Assembly: GCF_002159845.1 (NCBI RefSeq)
Contig: NZ_NFJK01000002.1
Location: 1-64,000, forward strand
Origin: Anaeromassilibacillus sp. An250
GTDB lineage: Bacteria; Bacillota; Clostridia; Oscillospirales; Acutalibacteraceae
DNA: 64,000 nucleotides
Reading direction: 5' to 3'
Shown: one piece after another, positions 52,145 through 60,770 of the stretch
How the letters are laid out: each line of letters begins with the position of its first letter
Numbering within the stretch: the first letter of the stretch is position 1
The notes under the pieces: model-generated
What the model was told of the DNA's origin: nothing
The model's input: the letters and a program-made list of their open reading frames with translations, nothing else
Database searches by the model: none
Translations under genes and position numbers: made by a program

Positions 52145-52206
52145 GGGAACTCCCTCTTTCCATATAAAATAAAGTGTAATTTGGTTTTATCCATTTTCCC
52201 TTCCCC

Positions 52207-52235
52207 ATTCTATCCTCTCATCGTGCATTATGCAA
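52207..52235 (-). promoter_or_regulatory. Promoter of the aminopeptidase-eutH operon
   Basis: Minus strand TTGCAT (52230-52235), 17-bp spacer, TAGAAT (52207-52212). Confidence 0.62.
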
Positions 52236-52256
52236 GAGGGGAAACTACTTGTGGAA

Positions 52257-52289
52257 GAAAACGCCCATACCGGCGCAGGCATGGGCGTT
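52257..52289 (-). terminator. Second, distal hairpin downstream of the XRE gene
   Basis: AACGCCCAT pairs with ATGGGCGTT; TTTTC follows on the minus strand. It backs up the hairpin at 52323-52349. Confidence 0.6.
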
Positions 52290-52322
52290 CGAAAGAGCCG
52301 TTTCTGTGGGATGGAAAACGGG

Positions 52323-52349
52323 CAAAAGAAAAGCCGCCCGAAGGCGGCT
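52323..52349 (-). terminator. Terminator after the XRE gene
   Basis: Minus strand AGCCGCC, loop TTCG, GGCGGCT then TTTCTTTTG. Confidence 0.82.
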
Positions 52350-52370
52350 AAGGAGGAATAAACAAATGAA

Positions 52371-52709
52371 TTAGGAGGCTGTGCGCTTTTTGCGCTTCCG
52401 GCCCCGGCGCGGTTTTGGCGGGGCGTCCTCCTGGGATTCCACTTCGGCGGTCGTTTCCGAGGGTTGCACGCAGGCGGGGAGGTAGTCCGGCGGGGCTTTG
52501 GCAAGGTCCGTCAGGACGAGGCCGTCCAGGGAGACCTCGAAGAACCACGCGAGCTTGAGCAATATAAGAAGAGGCGGCAGGGTACGGCCGGCCTCATAAT
52601 AGGTATAGGAAGAGCGCTCCACGTTTAACCAGAGTGCAACCTGCCATTGGGGGAAATGAAAGGCCTTGCGCAGGAAGCGGAGGTTTTGCGAAAGGTAAAT
52701 AGGGGACAT
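52371..52709 (-). CDS. XRE-family regulator with basic tail
   Basis: 112 residues. N-terminal HTH: NLRFLRKAFHFPQWQVALWL then NVERSSYTYYEAGRTLPPL (about residues 9-46), followed by LLILLKLAWFFEVSLDGLVL. The last 40 residues are a Pro/Glu linker ending PKPRRGRKRKKR, a strongly basic, AT-hook-like tail. The ATG follows GGAGG. It is divergent from two tandem ribbon-helix-helix genes and its promoter -35 lies within one of the repeated TACA-n2-TGTA operators, so the three genes probably regulate one another. Confidence 0.85.
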   Translation of the reverse strand: MSPIYLSQNLRFLRKAFHFPQWQVALWLNVERSSYTYYEAGRTLPPLLILLKLAWFFEVSLDGLVLTDLAKAPPDYLPACVQPSETTAEVESQEDAPPKPRRGRKRKKRTAS

Positions 52710-52746
52710 CGTGAAGCGCCTCCAAAGAAATATTCATGTCGTTTAT

Positions 52747-52775
52747 ATTATAGCACAGTACAATTTTAATTGCAA
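52747..52775 (-). promoter_or_regulatory. Promoter of the XRE gene at 52709
   Basis: Minus strand TTGCAA (52770-52775), 17-bp spacer, perfect TATAAT (52747-52752). The operator at 52772-52789 overlaps the -35. Confidence 0.7.
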
Positions 52776-53142
52776 TACAGTTGTAATGCTTTTTGTAATG
52801 CATACTTTACATAAATAACGATACATAATATCTGTATTACAATTGTATTGTGAGGTAATCGCATGAGAAATAAATTCAAAATTCCTCATATTCCAGCAAC
52901 TCCGCCAACAACAACAAAATCCATTCGGTTTCCGAATGAGATGATTGAAGAAGTTGAAGAAGCTATTCGGGGAAAAGATAGTAATTTTTCTGCTTTTGTG
53001 GTGGAGGCAGTGCGTGTGGCTTTATTAGATTTGAAAGAAGAAGAAAACTTCACAGATAGTATATAATCAATCTGGTAATACAAATGTAGTACATACATTT
53101 TTCAAAGCTTTCTTCATAATGATTGTGTTACATTTGTATTGC
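52772..53142. promoter_or_regulatory. Four related operators of the ribbon-helix-helix pair
   Basis: GCAATACAGTTGTAATGC (52772-52789), TATTACAATTGTATTG (52835-52850, with perfect core TACAATTGTA), GTAATACAAATGTAGTAC (53076-53093) and TTACATTTGTATTGC (53128-53142) share TACA-n2-TGTA flanked by AAT/ATT. Two lie upstream of each gene, as expected for autoregulation by the RHH proteins. Confidence 0.7.
52863..53066 (+). CDS. Ribbon-helix-helix regulator, first of a tandem pair
   Basis: 67 residues. The short beta strand and helices of the Arc/CopG fold read TKSIRFPNEMIEEVEEAIRG then NFSAFVVEAVRVALLDL. N-terminal MRNKFKIPHIPATPP is a flexible arm shared with the second gene. GAGGTAATCGC precedes the ATG. 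Repeated TACA-n2-TGTA palindromes occur just upstream. It is AT-rich compared with its surroundings. It may be a repressor or an antitoxin-like protein, but no toxin gene is adjacent. Confidence 0.82.
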   Translation: MRNKFKIPHIPATPPTTTKSIRFPNEMIEEVEEAIRGKDSNFSAFVVEAVRVALLDLKEEENFTDSI

Positions 53143-53153
53143 GCGGTGATAAA

Positions 53154-53339
53154 ATGGAGAAATTTAAGATTCCACGTATTCCTCAAACGACGTTAAAGTC
53201 GATACGTTTTCCAAACGATATGATTGAGGAAGTTGAAGACGCTATTCGGGGAAAAGAATGCACTTTCTCTGCATTTGTCATTGAAGCGGTTCGAATCGCT
53301 TTGCTAAATTTGAATGAAGAAGATTCTTCACAATCTTGA
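53154..53339 (+). CDS. Ribbon-helix-helix regulator, second of a tandem pair
   Basis: 61 residues from ATG 53154 (GCGGTGATAAA upstream). LKSIRFPNDMIEEVEDAIRG and CTFSAFVIEAVRIALLNL parallel the first gene almost residue for residue, and KFKIPRIPQT matches its arm, so this is a tandem duplicate. It has its own pair of upstream palindromes and ends at a strong terminator. Two such near-identical DNA-binding proteins may form homo- or heterodimers. Confidence 0.82.
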   Translation: MEKFKIPRIPQTTLKSIRFPNDMIEEVEDAIRGKECTFSAFVIEAVRIALLNLNEEDSSQS

Positions 53340-53344
53340 TGAAT

Positions 53345-53383
53345 AAAATTCCACGGGCTTTTATAACGCCCGTGGAATTTTTT
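53345..53383 (+). terminator. Terminator after the tandem RHH genes
   Basis: AAAATTCCACGGGC and GCCCGTGGAATTTT form a perfect 14-bp stem with a T run. Confidence 0.92.
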
Positions 53384-53423
53384 ATAGCCTAACCGTATGT
53401 TGTGAAAATTATTTACATAGAGT

Positions 53424-53466
53424 TGACATTTCTTTAATTCTAATTTATAATTAGAATTAAAGAAAA
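53424..53466 (+). promoter_or_regulatory. Perfect consensus promoter overlaid by a 37-bp palindrome
   Basis: TTGACA (53424-53429), 17-bp spacer and TATAAT (53447-53452), both perfect. TTTCTTTAATTCTAATT (53430-53446), centre TAT, AATTAGAATTAAAGAAA (53450-53466) is a perfect 17-3-17 inverted repeat starting right after the -35 and covering the spacer, -10 and start site. Such a strong promoter is presumably tightly repressed by a protein bound here; which one is unknown. Confidence 0.85.
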
Positions 53467-53533
53467 TTGATAAAAATAGATGACAAATTTATAAAATTAT
53501 AGCGTTATTTTATAAAGAAGGGAGCGGGACTTC

Positions 53534-54490
53534 ATGAAAGGAAAACGGGTTGGTATTGTTTTGGCCGTCTTACTTCTTTTGGGGAGTGTGGTTTCACTTT
53601 CTTTCATGTCTAACATACCGAGAGAGAAGCCTGATAAAGAAGAAATCAACGATAGGACAATCGACCAGCAATCGGACGAAGCGCCCAGCGCCCTTTTGAA
53701 AATCACGCAAACATTGGAGCCGGTGCTTCTGGGCAAAACCGGACAAGCCGCTGGCGAGGTGGCATACTCCTTTTCTGTAAAGCCCTTGACGAGTGGGATC
53801 AAACATATTTCTTTTCTTTCCGGAAATCCGGATGTCAAATTTGTGGAGTATGTTCTCCTGCCGGAGGACGATTCGGACAATGTAGAAGAGGGCTTTGCAG
53901 AAAACCGCGTGCTCCGGCAGAGTACATCCCAGCAGCTTTCCCCGGATGGGACCATTCCCTGCAATGCAACAAAATGGTTGGAAACCCCGGTGGAAAGAGA
54001 GGTTGCCGGCGGGGAGGAAGTGGAAATCCATTTGGAGTTCCCAGTGAAACTGTTGCCGGAAGAAGGCGTCCGGCCGGAAGGGTCAAATGCATGGGGAATG
54101 GACGGCTTTTCCCTTTATGCGTTGCTGACGGACGGGCAGGGGCAACAGGCGTTGCAGGAGATTCGTTTTGAAAAGCAGGACGGCATGTCCATGGAGGCAT
54201 CCGTTTTCAGCCGGGATTTGGAAGATGTGGCGGAAATCGAAACACCTTCGAAGGTCATCACGAAGGAGCTGCACGGCTATCGGTATATCTATTCTTCCCC
54301 GGAAAAGGTGGAACCGGTCTATCATTGCACCCACATGGATTCCGCAACGGGAACCGTTTTGGAAGGCGATTTGACGCTATCGCATATCACGCAAATGGGG
54401 GATGCGGTTTACGCATATTACGACGGGACGGTCACGGGCGTCAAAGAAGGGAATGCGTTTTCGGAGCTTCCATATGGACAAAGCGTATAA
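53534..54490 (+). CDS. Secreted or membrane-anchored protein of unknown function
   Basis: 318 residues. An N-terminal signal or anchor (GIVLAVLLLLGSVVSLSF) is followed by a charged, mainly beta extracellular domain (LEPVLLGKTGQAAGEVAYSF, ELHGYRYIYSSPEKVEPVYH). No lipobox, wall anchor or named domain is seen. AGGGAGCGGGACTTC precedes the ATG. Its promoter is a perfect sigma-A consensus covered by a 37-bp palindrome, so expression is probably switched strongly. Function unknown. Confidence 0.75.
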   Translation: MKGKRVGIVLAVLLLLGSVVSLSFMSNIPREKPDKEEINDRTIDQQSDEAPSALLKITQTLEPVLLGKTGQAAGEVAYSFSVKPLTSGIKHISFLSGNPDVKFVEYVLLPEDDSDNVEEGFAENRVLRQSTSQQLSPDGTIPCNATKWLETPVEREVAGGEEVEIHLEFPVKLLPEEGVRPEGSNAWGMDGFSLYALLTDGQGQQALQEIRFEKQDGMSMEASVFSRDLEDVAEIETPSKVITKELHGYRYIYSSPEKVEPVYHCTHMDSATGTVLEGDLTLSHITQMGDAVYAYYDGTVTGVKEGNAFSELPYGQSV

Positions 54491-54542
54491 TTTTTACTCG
54501 ATGAAGGCCGCTTCCTAAAGAATTGTATCATTGTGGATGGGA

Positions 54543-54577
54543 AAGCCTGTCCTGCAAAAGAGCAGGGCAGGCTTTTT
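54543..54577. terminator. Terminator between two convergent unknown genes
   Basis: AAGCCTGTCCTGC and GCAGGGCAGGCTT with TTT: a long stem with one mismatch. Confidence 0.82.
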
Positions 54578-54581
54578 GACC

Positions 54582-55013
54582 TTACGTATTTGGAAAACTA
54601 TTTTCATAGAAGTCCAAAAAAATGGATACTTTCATACATTCCTCCCGCAGGGTTTCATCCTCTGTGGGAATCTGCGCGCCATAGGTTTTGCATGGTTCCC
54701 AATTTGAAGGGGTGAAGGGTTCCAAATCGAATTGTTCCTGAATGGCGGCGATGCCCGTCTGAAAATCCATGGTGGCTTCCGCAAAGGCGGCGTCCGGGTC
54801 TTCAAAGACCGGCATACCTTTGGAATTGACCCCCATTGCATAGGCAGGATTTCCCGCGAGAAAATCGGGAACCTGTTCTTCAGAAATCGGACTTATCCCA
54901 TTTCCATAGAGATCCTCCATCCGGTTTTGATGAAAAACCAAGGCGAGCGCAGCAGCAGATACGATCAAGATGCTCAGGATAAAACAAACCCATCGATTTC
55001 GGTGCTTTTTCAT
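54582..55013 (-). CDS. Membrane-anchored protein of unknown function, 143 aa
   Basis: A basic start (MKKHRNRW) and one membrane helix (VCFILSILIVSAAALALVF) are followed by an acidic extracellular domain (SEEQVPDFLAGNPAYAMG, DPDAAFAEATMDFQTGIAAI). No family is recognised. The ATG at 55013 is the only in-frame ATG near the hydrophobic segment; the ribosome site (GGAG) is 14 bases away and weak. Convergent with the gene at 53534, which is also a secreted unknown. Confidence 0.65.
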   Translation of the reverse strand: MKKHRNRWVCFILSILIVSAAALALVFHQNRMEDLYGNGISPISEEQVPDFLAGNPAYAMGVNSKGMPVFEDPDAAFAEATMDFQTGIAAIQEQFDLEPFTPSNWEPCKTYGAQIPTEDETLREECMKVSIFLDFYENSFPNT

Positions 55014-55314
55014 AGTCGCATCACATTCTCCAGTAATTGTTTCATCATACGATGTTGTTAACAAGAAACATAGGATTCACGATCATAATAGAATAAAAGG
55101 AAGATAAAAGCAATATCAAGAAACGCTTTCAAGCAAGCGCAGACGCCTGGAATCTTTTCTTATAAACGTGTTTCCGCAAAATCCCTGTCAATTCTTTGGT
55201 CACAATTCACGATTTGTTCTTTCCTTTTCCCCGTACCTATGGTATAATAACACCCGTATGCTCAATACTGAGATGAATAATCGGTTTTTTACAACCATTT
55301 TGAGGTGAACGTTC
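55014..55314. other. Divergent intergenic region upstream of secA
   Basis: 301 bases. It holds the extended -10 promoter of secA near 55240-55248. Nothing else recognisable, apart from a weak inverted A/T-rich stretch. Confidence 0.5.
55240..55248 (+). promoter_or_regulatory. Extended -10 promoter of secA
   Basis: TGGTATAAT with a perfect hexamer and a TG extension, 67 bases before the ATG. The -35 position (TTTCCT) is poor, as is common for extended -10 promoters. Confidence 0.6.
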
Positions 55315-58068
55315 ATGGGTAATATTCTCAAAGCCTTCTTTGGCAACTACAGCAAGCGCGAGTTAAAGCGCATCCAGCCCCTTTGCGACAAAGTGCTCGC
55401 ACTTGAAGAAAAATACAAAGCGCTGAGCGACGAGGATTTGCAGGCGCAGACCCCTGCTTTAAAGGAACGCTTGGCCAACGGCGAAACGTTGGACGACATC
55501 CTGCCCGACGCATTTGCCGTCTGCCGCGAGGCTTCTGCCCGCGTGCTGCAGATGCGCCACTTCCCGGTGCAGATCATCGGCGGCATCGTGCTCCATCAGG
55601 GCCGCATCGCCGAGATGAAGACCGGTGAAGGTAAAACGCTTGTGGCGACGCTCCCCGCGTATTTGAACGGCTTGGCAGGCAAGGGCGTCCACGTGGTTAC
55701 CGTCAACGACTATTTGGCCCGCCGCGACTCCGAATGGATGGGCAAGCTGTACCGCTTCCTTGGACTGTCGGTCGGCCTGATTGCCCACGATATGGACAAT
55801 GCTTCCCGCCAGAAGGCTTACAATGCCGACATTACCTATGGTACGAACAACGAGTTCGGCTTCGACTATCTGCGCGACAACATGGTCATCTATAAGGAAA
55901 ACAAAGTGCAGCGCGGGCACAATTTCGCCATCGTCGACGAGGTTGACTCCATCCTCATCGACGAAGCGCGTACCCCGTTGATTATTTCCGGCCAGGGGGA
56001 CAAGTCCACCGAGCTGTATAACATTGCGGATGCATTTGCGCAGACGCTCCATATGGTCAAGGTCGCCGACCTGGATACCAAAGAGGACAACGACGAGCTC
56101 TATAAAGACGCAGACTATATTGTCAACGAAAAGGCCAAGACCGCAACGTTGACCCCGTCCGGCGTAAAGAAGGCAGAAGCGTATTTTAATGTAGAAAACT
56201 TGACCGACGCAGACAACATCACCCTCCAGCACCACATCAACCAGGCGATCAAAGCGCGCGGCGTGATGACGCGCGACATCGACTATGTGGTCAAAGACGG
56301 GGAAGTCATCATCGTCGATGAATTTACGGGCCGTTTGATGTATGGCCGCCGCTACAACGAGGGCCTGCACCAGGCGATCGAGGCCAAGGAAGGCGTCAAG
56401 GTTGCGCGCGAGAGCAAGACGCTCGCCACCATCACCTTCCAGAACTTCTTCCGCCTCTATACAAAGCTCTCCGGTATGACCGGTACGGCAATGACGGAAG
56501 AGGACGAATTCCGTGAGATCTATAAGCTCGACGTCATTGAGATCCCCACCAACCGCCCGATGATCCGCCAGGATCTGCCGGACGTCGTCTATAAGACGGA
56601 GCAGGGCAAGTTCAATGCGGTCATCGATGACATCGTCGAGCACCACGAAAAGGGCCAGCCGGTGCTGGTCGGCACAATCTCCATCGAAAAGTCCGAGCGG
56701 CTGAGCCAATTGCTCAAACGCCGCGGCGTCAAGCACGTGGTCTTGAACGCAAAGTACCACGATAAGGAAGCGGAGATCGTCGCACAGGCCGGTAAAAAGG
56801 GCGCGGTGACCATCGCCACCAACATGGCCGGCCGTGGTACGGACATCATGCTGGGCGGCAACGCCGAGTATATGGCGAAAGCGGAAATGCGCCGTATGCA
56901 GTACCCGGAGGAGCTCATCAGCGAGGCGGATGCGCATTCGGATACCGATAATGAAGAGATTTTGGAGGCGCGCAAGACCTTCCAGGAGCTCAACAACAAA
57001 TATAAAGAAGAGACGAAAGGCGAGGCCGACGAGGTCCGCGAGGCGGGCGGCCTGTATATCATCGGTACGGAGCGCCATGAATCCCGCCGTATCGACAACC
57101 AGCTGCGCGGCCGTGCCGGCCGTCAGGGCGACCCGGGCATGAGCCGGTTCTATATCTCCCTGGAGGACGACCTGATGCGTCTGTTCGGCGGCGAGCGCAT
57201 TACGCAGATGATGAATACGCTCAAAGTCGATGAAAATACGCCGATTGAGGCGGGCATGCTGACCAAGACCATCGAGGGCGCCCAGAAGAAGATCGAGGGC
57301 CGCAACTTTGGCATCCGTAAGAACGTCTTGCAGTACGACGACGTCATGAGCCGCCAGCGTGAGATCGTCTATGGCCAGCGCGACCAGGTGCTCAACGGCG
57401 AGGATTTGCGCGACCAGATTGTCAAGATGATCGAGCAGGCGATCGAGGCGCAGGTGGACAAATATTTGCCCGCTGCAACCCTGCGCGACGACTGGGATTT
57501 GAACGGCTTGCGCGAGCATTATATGGGCTGGCTGATCGGCCCGGACGATTTGCAGTATGACGAGACCGAGATGGAGAAGCTGGAACCCGGCTTTGTGAAG
57601 GATGAACTCACAAAGAAGGCAATGGAACAGTACGAAGCGCGTGAGCAGGCGTATGGCGACAAGGTCATGCGCGAGTTGGAGCGCGTCATCCTTCTCAAGA
57701 ACGTGGACCGCGAGTGGATGGACCACATCGACGCGATGGAAGAGCTGCAGAAGGGTATCCGCCTGCGCGCCTATGCCCAGCGTGACCCGGTTGTGGAATA
57801 CCGTCTGGAAGGCTTCGATATGTTCGACGAGATGATCGCGACCATCCGCGAGAACACCGCCCGCATGATGCTCACCGTGCAGCTGCGCACGCAGGAGGAG
57901 CCGAAGCGCGAGCAGGTGGCGAAGCCCACTGCAACCAGCGCCGACGGCACCGATACCGCCCAGCCTGTGCGCAAGGGCAAGAAGATCGGCCCGAACGATC
58001 CCTGCCCCTGCGGGAGCGGCAAGAAGTTTAAGAAGTGCACCTGCGCAGAATACCATCCTCAGAATTGA
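55315..58068 (+). CDS. secA: Protein translocase ATPase SecA
   Basis: 917 residues, the motor that pushes preproteins through SecYEG. Walker A in [12 protein letters not shown] (about residues 101-112), the DEVD box [14 protein letters not shown], helicase-like [13 protein letters not shown] and [18 protein letters not shown], and a C-terminal zinc tail [12 protein letters not shown] that binds SecB or lipids. Start ATG 55315 follows GAGGTGAACGTTC. Full length and all motifs intact. It is monocistronic. Confidence 0.98.
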   Translation: MGNILKAFFGNYSKRELKRIQPLCDKVLALEEKYKALSDEDLQAQTPALKERLANGETLDDILPDAFAVCREASARVLQMRHFPVQIIGGIVLHQGRIAEMKTGEGKTLVATLPAYLNGLAGKGVHVVTVNDYLARRDSEWMGKLYRFLGLSVGLIAHDMDNASRQKAYNADITYGTNNEFGFDYLRDNMVIYKENKVQRGHNFAIVDEVDSILIDEARTPLIISGQGDKSTELYNIADAFAQTLHMVKVADLDTKEDNDELYKDADYIVNEKAKTATLTPSGVKKAEAYFNVENLTDADNITLQHHINQAIKARGVMTRDIDYVVKDGEVIIVDEFTGRLMYGRRYNEGLHQAIEAKEGVKVARESKTLATITFQNFFRLYTKLSGMTGTAMTEEDEFREIYKLDVIEIPTNRPMIRQDLPDVVYKTEQGKFNAVIDDIVEHHEKGQPVLVGTISIEKSERLSQLLKRRGVKHVVLNAKYHDKEAEIVAQAGKKGAVTIATNMAGRGTDIMLGGNAEYMAKAEMRRMQYPEELISEADAHSDTDNEEILEARKTFQELNNKYKEETKGEADEVREAGGLYIIGTERHESRRIDNQLRGRAGRQGDPGMSRFYISLEDDLMRLFGGERITQMMNTLKVDENTPIEAGMLTKTIEGAQKKIEGRNFGIRKNVLQYDDVMSRQREIVYGQRDQVLNGEDLRDQIVKMIEQAIEAQVDKYLPAATLRDDWDLNGLREHYMGWLIGPDDLQYDETEMEKLEPGFVKDELTKKAMEQYEAREQAYGDKVMRELERVILLKNVDREWMDHIDAMEELQKGIRLRAYAQRDPVVEYRLEGFDMFDEMIATIRENTARMMLTVQLRTQEEPKREQVAKPTATSADGTDTAQPVRKGKKIGPNDPCPCGSGKKFKKCTCAEYHPQN

Positions 58069-58120
58069 TGGATTAAGTTAAGCGCGTTTAACCGTTTTGT
58101 AAAAAGAAATGGCATAGTTA

Positions 58121-58166
58121 CCCCTTGGAATAACCGGTGGTTCCGGGATTCCAAGGGGATTTTTTT
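58121..58166 (+). terminator. Terminator after secA
   Basis: CCCCTTGGAAT and ATTCCAAGGGG with seven T: a perfect 11-bp stem. Confidence 0.92.
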
Positions 58167-58289
58167 ATGCCAAGAACGGGGAGAATCGGTCATTTTTCAC
58201 ACATAAATAGAGGGATTTTTCAAGCAATTGGACAGGACGACCACTGGTTAAATCATGGCTCAAAAATGCATATTAATTTTATTTTGATC

Positions 58290-58331
58290 TAAACTAAGCT
58301 TAACCTGTTTTTAACATTCCGCCGATAGAAT
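58290..58331 (+). promoter_or_regulatory. Pho-box-like direct repeats and -10 of the pst operon
   Basis: TTAAC at 58300-58304 and 58311-58315 are exactly 11 bp apart, with a degenerate TAAAC at 58290. Tandem TTAACA-like repeats with 11-bp phasing are the binding sites of PhoP/PhoB. TAGAAT (58326-58331) is a plausible -10 with no -35 of its own, as expected for an activated promoter. The last gene of the run encodes the likely activator. Confidence 0.6.
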
Positions 58332-58381
58332 AAGCTCGTACTTAAAGAAACCATGAAGAAAAATGTAAGGAGCAATGAAAC

Positions 58382-59287
58382 ATGAAAAAAGTTCTTTCGA
58401 TTCTAATGGTACTGGCTATGATGTGCACGAGTATGGCGTTCGTTGGATGCAGCTCTGCGGTAGAGGGACAGTCTGAGACTCCGTCTTCCCAGGCAGCGGA
58501 CAATGCGGCGGGCGACGATGCGGAAGCGCCTTCCTCTGAGGAAGCGACCACAGAATTGAGCGGCGACCTCACGCTGAATGGTTCCACCTCGATGGCGAAG
58601 GTTTGCCAGGCACTTGGCGAAGCATTTATGGCGAAATATCCGGATGTGACCGTGACGAAGAGCGGCAATGGTTCCGGCGATGCACCGGAAGCTGTTAACT
58701 CCGGCACAGCCCTGATCGGCGACCTGTCCAGAAACCTGAAGGATGAAGAAAACCCGGATCAGTTTGAAATCAACCAGATCGCAATCGACGGCATCGCGAT
58801 TGCAGTTAACAAGGATAACCCGGTCACCGAGTTGACCAGCGAGCAGATTACGCAGATCTTCACCGGCGAAATCACCAACTGGAAAGATCTCGGCGGCAAT
58901 GACCAGGCGATCACCGTGATCGGCCGTGAAGCGGCTTCCGGCACGAGAGACGGTTTCGAATCCATCTTTGGTTGCGAAGGCAACTGCAAATATGCAGCGG
59001 AAGTTACTTCCACCGGTGAGGTTGTCTCCAAGGTCGGTTCTGACCCGTCTGCAATCGGCTACGTTTCCCTCGACTCTGTAAACGATTCCATCACGGCTTG
59101 CAAGGTTGACGGTGTAGAAGCTACAGAGGAAAACATCATTGATGGTTCCTACAAGGCACAGCGTCCGTTCATCCAGATCTATAAGAAGGGCTCTGACAGC
59201 GAGCTGATTAAAGCTTGGTTTGACTTTGTATACTCCGACGAAGGACAGCAGATCATTTCGGATGTAGGGCTTGTACCGGCACAATAA
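58382..59287 (+). CDS. pstS: Phosphate-binding lipoprotein PstS
   Basis: 301 residues. Signal peptide and lipobox FVGC (Cys23), an acidic linker (24-58), then the periplasmic-binding fold: LNGSTSMAKVCQALGEAF, GNGSGDAPEAVNSGTALIGD and GREAASGTRDGFESIF, the last two contributing phosphate ligands. It captures inorganic phosphate for the PstCAB channel. It lies at the head of the pst-pho operon behind a Pho-box-like element. Confidence 0.96.
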   Translation: MKKVLSILMVLAMMCTSMAFVGCSSAVEGQSETPSSQAADNAAGDDAEAPSSEEATTELSGDLTLNGSTSMAKVCQALGEAFMAKYPDVTVTKSGNGSGDAPEAVNSGTALIGDLSRNLKDEENPDQFEINQIAIDGIAIAVNKDNPVTELTSEQITQIFTGEITNWKDLGGNDQAITVIGREAASGTRDGFESIFGCEGNCKYAAEVTSTGEVVSKVGSDPSAIGYVSLDSVNDSITACKVDGVEATEENIIDGSYKAQRPFIQIYKKGSDSELIKAWFDFVYSDEGQQIISDVGLVPAQ

Positions 59288-59295
59288 AAAATAGC

Positions 59296-59327
59296 CCCGG
59301 AGCGCTTGCTCCGTATGAAATGCTCCG
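59296..59327 (+). other. Intercistronic hairpin after pstS
   Basis: CCGGAGC (59296-59302) pairs with GCTCCGG (59321-59327), with no T run. A stem here would protect the pstS 3' end and raise its share of the operon mRNA, as is common for binding-protein genes. Confidence 0.5.
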
Positions 59328-59411
59328 GCGCTCGGTTTGGGTGCCGAAGCATTTTGCTGCATCCAAAGGAGTTTGACAAATGGGGCTCAATAAAGAATGG
59401 AGGACCTGCTG

Positions 59412-60770
59412 ATGCAGACATCTTTGACTGATGAACATGTTGAACAAAAGCGAGCGATTGCCAACCGGGTCAAAACGATTGTGGCGATTGCCTTGAGTGC
59501 GGTGATCATTGTTTCTTTCTTTTTTCCTTACATTCGGTTTGTATTTCGAGATACATCCTATCCGTTGACCGGTTTGCAGCTAGCTACGGTCCGTGGTATG
59601 ATGGTTTACGGGCCGCAGATGAGCGGATTGGTAACAATCCCTTTACTTACCCGCATTGCAGTCATCGCGGGCGTGGTGTTAGCGTTAGCTGGCATTGTGC
59701 TTCTTTTGGTTAGAAAGCCGGTTTGGGCTGGCGTTGCTTATATCCTTGCCGGCGTCACGCCCCTGGTTTCCCTGATTACAACTTCGAATATTCAAACCGC
59801 GGTTACTTCCCTGAATATTAGTGAGATCGAAATTCAGTACCTTTGGCCTTTCCTCTGTACATTAGCGTTTGGTATCGCTGGTGCCATTCTGTCCCTTTGG
59901 ACCCAAGGCACAGAACGCTTGGCGCAGTCGATTTTTAAGGTGTTTTCCTGTGTGTCCGTGGGGTCGGTGGCAGTCATCACCATCTATATCATTGTTTCCG
60001 GCGCCCCAGCGTTGGCAGAAATCGGCGTGGGCAATTTCCTGTTTGGTACGGAATGGGAAGCAAGTTCAGAAATTTTTGGGATCTTGCCCATGATTCTCTC
60101 GTCGATTGTGGGCACGATAGGCGCCATCATCATCGGTGTGCCGGTCGGCCTGCTGACGGCGATCTTCCTTTCGGAGACGGCAAACCCGATCTTGGCAAAA
60201 ATTGTGCGCCCGGCAGTCGAGCTTTTGGCGGGCATCCCTTCTGTAATTTATGGCTTCTTCGGTATGTTGGTGATTGTGCCGGCAATCCGTACGTTCCCGC
60301 CCTTCCAGGGGCATACAACGGGCGACAGCCTGTTGGCGGCCATTATCATTTTGGCGATTATGGTCCTCCCAACCATCGTCAATGTTTCGGAGACCGCTTT
60401 GCGCGCGGTTCCGGTTTCTTACCGGGAGGCGTCCTTGGCTTTGGGTGCTACGCCGACCACGACGATCTTTAAAGTGACTGTCCCGGCGGCAAAATCCGGT
60501 ATCCTCTCCGGCGTGATCCTGGGTGTAGGCCGTGCGATCGGCGAAACCATGGCGGTCATTATGGTGGCGGGCAATGTGCCCAATATGCCGCGCCTGTTGG
60601 GCTCGGTACGCTTCCTGACCACGGGCATTGCGATGGAGATGAGCTATTCGACCGGCCTGCACCGTCAGGCGCTGTTTGCAATCGGCCTGGTGCTCTTTGT
60701 CTTCATCATGATTGTTAATATCAGCTTTACGTATATCTCCAAGAAGGGAGTGCAGATGGATGCCAACTAA
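59412..60770 (+). CDS. pstC: Phosphate ABC permease PstC with N-terminal extension
   Basis: 452 residues, longer than the usual 280-320. The C-terminal part (about 172-452) is normal PstC, with LLAGIPSVIYGFFGM, the EAA loop SYREASLALGATPTTT and GRAIGETMAVIMVAGN. The first 170 residues add about four membrane helices (for instance VKTIVAIALSAVIIVSFFFP and VWAGVAYILAGVTPLVSLIT) not found in typical PstC. The start is ATG 59412 with GGAGG 8 bases upstream. It overlaps pstA by 11 bases. Confidence 0.94.
   Translation: MQTSLTDEHVEQKRAIANRVKTIVAIALSAVIIVSFFFPYIRFVFRDTSYPLTGLQLATVRGMMVYGPQMSGLVTIPLLTRIAVIAGVVLALAGIVLLLVRKPVWAGVAYILAGVTPLVSLITTSNIQTAVTSLNISEIEIQYLWPFLCTLAFGIAGAILSLWTQGTERLAQSIFKVFSCVSVGSVAVITIYIIVSGAPALAEIGVGNFLFGTEWEASSEIFGILPMILSSIVGTIGAIIIGVPVGLLTAIFLSETANPILAKIVRPAVELLAGIPSVIYGFFGMLVIVPAIRTFPPFQGHTTGDSLLAAIIILAIMVLPTIVNVSETALRAVPVSYREASLALGATPTTTIFKVTVPAAKSGILSGVILGVGRAIGETMAVIMVAGNVPNMPRLLGSVRFLTTGIAMEMSYSTGLHRQALFAIGLVLFVFIMIVNISFTYISKKGVQMDAN

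Larger units (their letters stand above)
58069..58381 (+). other. Intergenic region secA / pstS
   Basis: 313 bases. It holds the secA terminator (58121-58166) and the Pho-box-like repeats and -10 of the pst operon (58290-58331). No gene. Confidence 0.7.

Noticed and set aside
55459-58056. 865-codon open frame antisense to secA
   Set aside because: Shadow of secA; low-complexity composition and no start signals.
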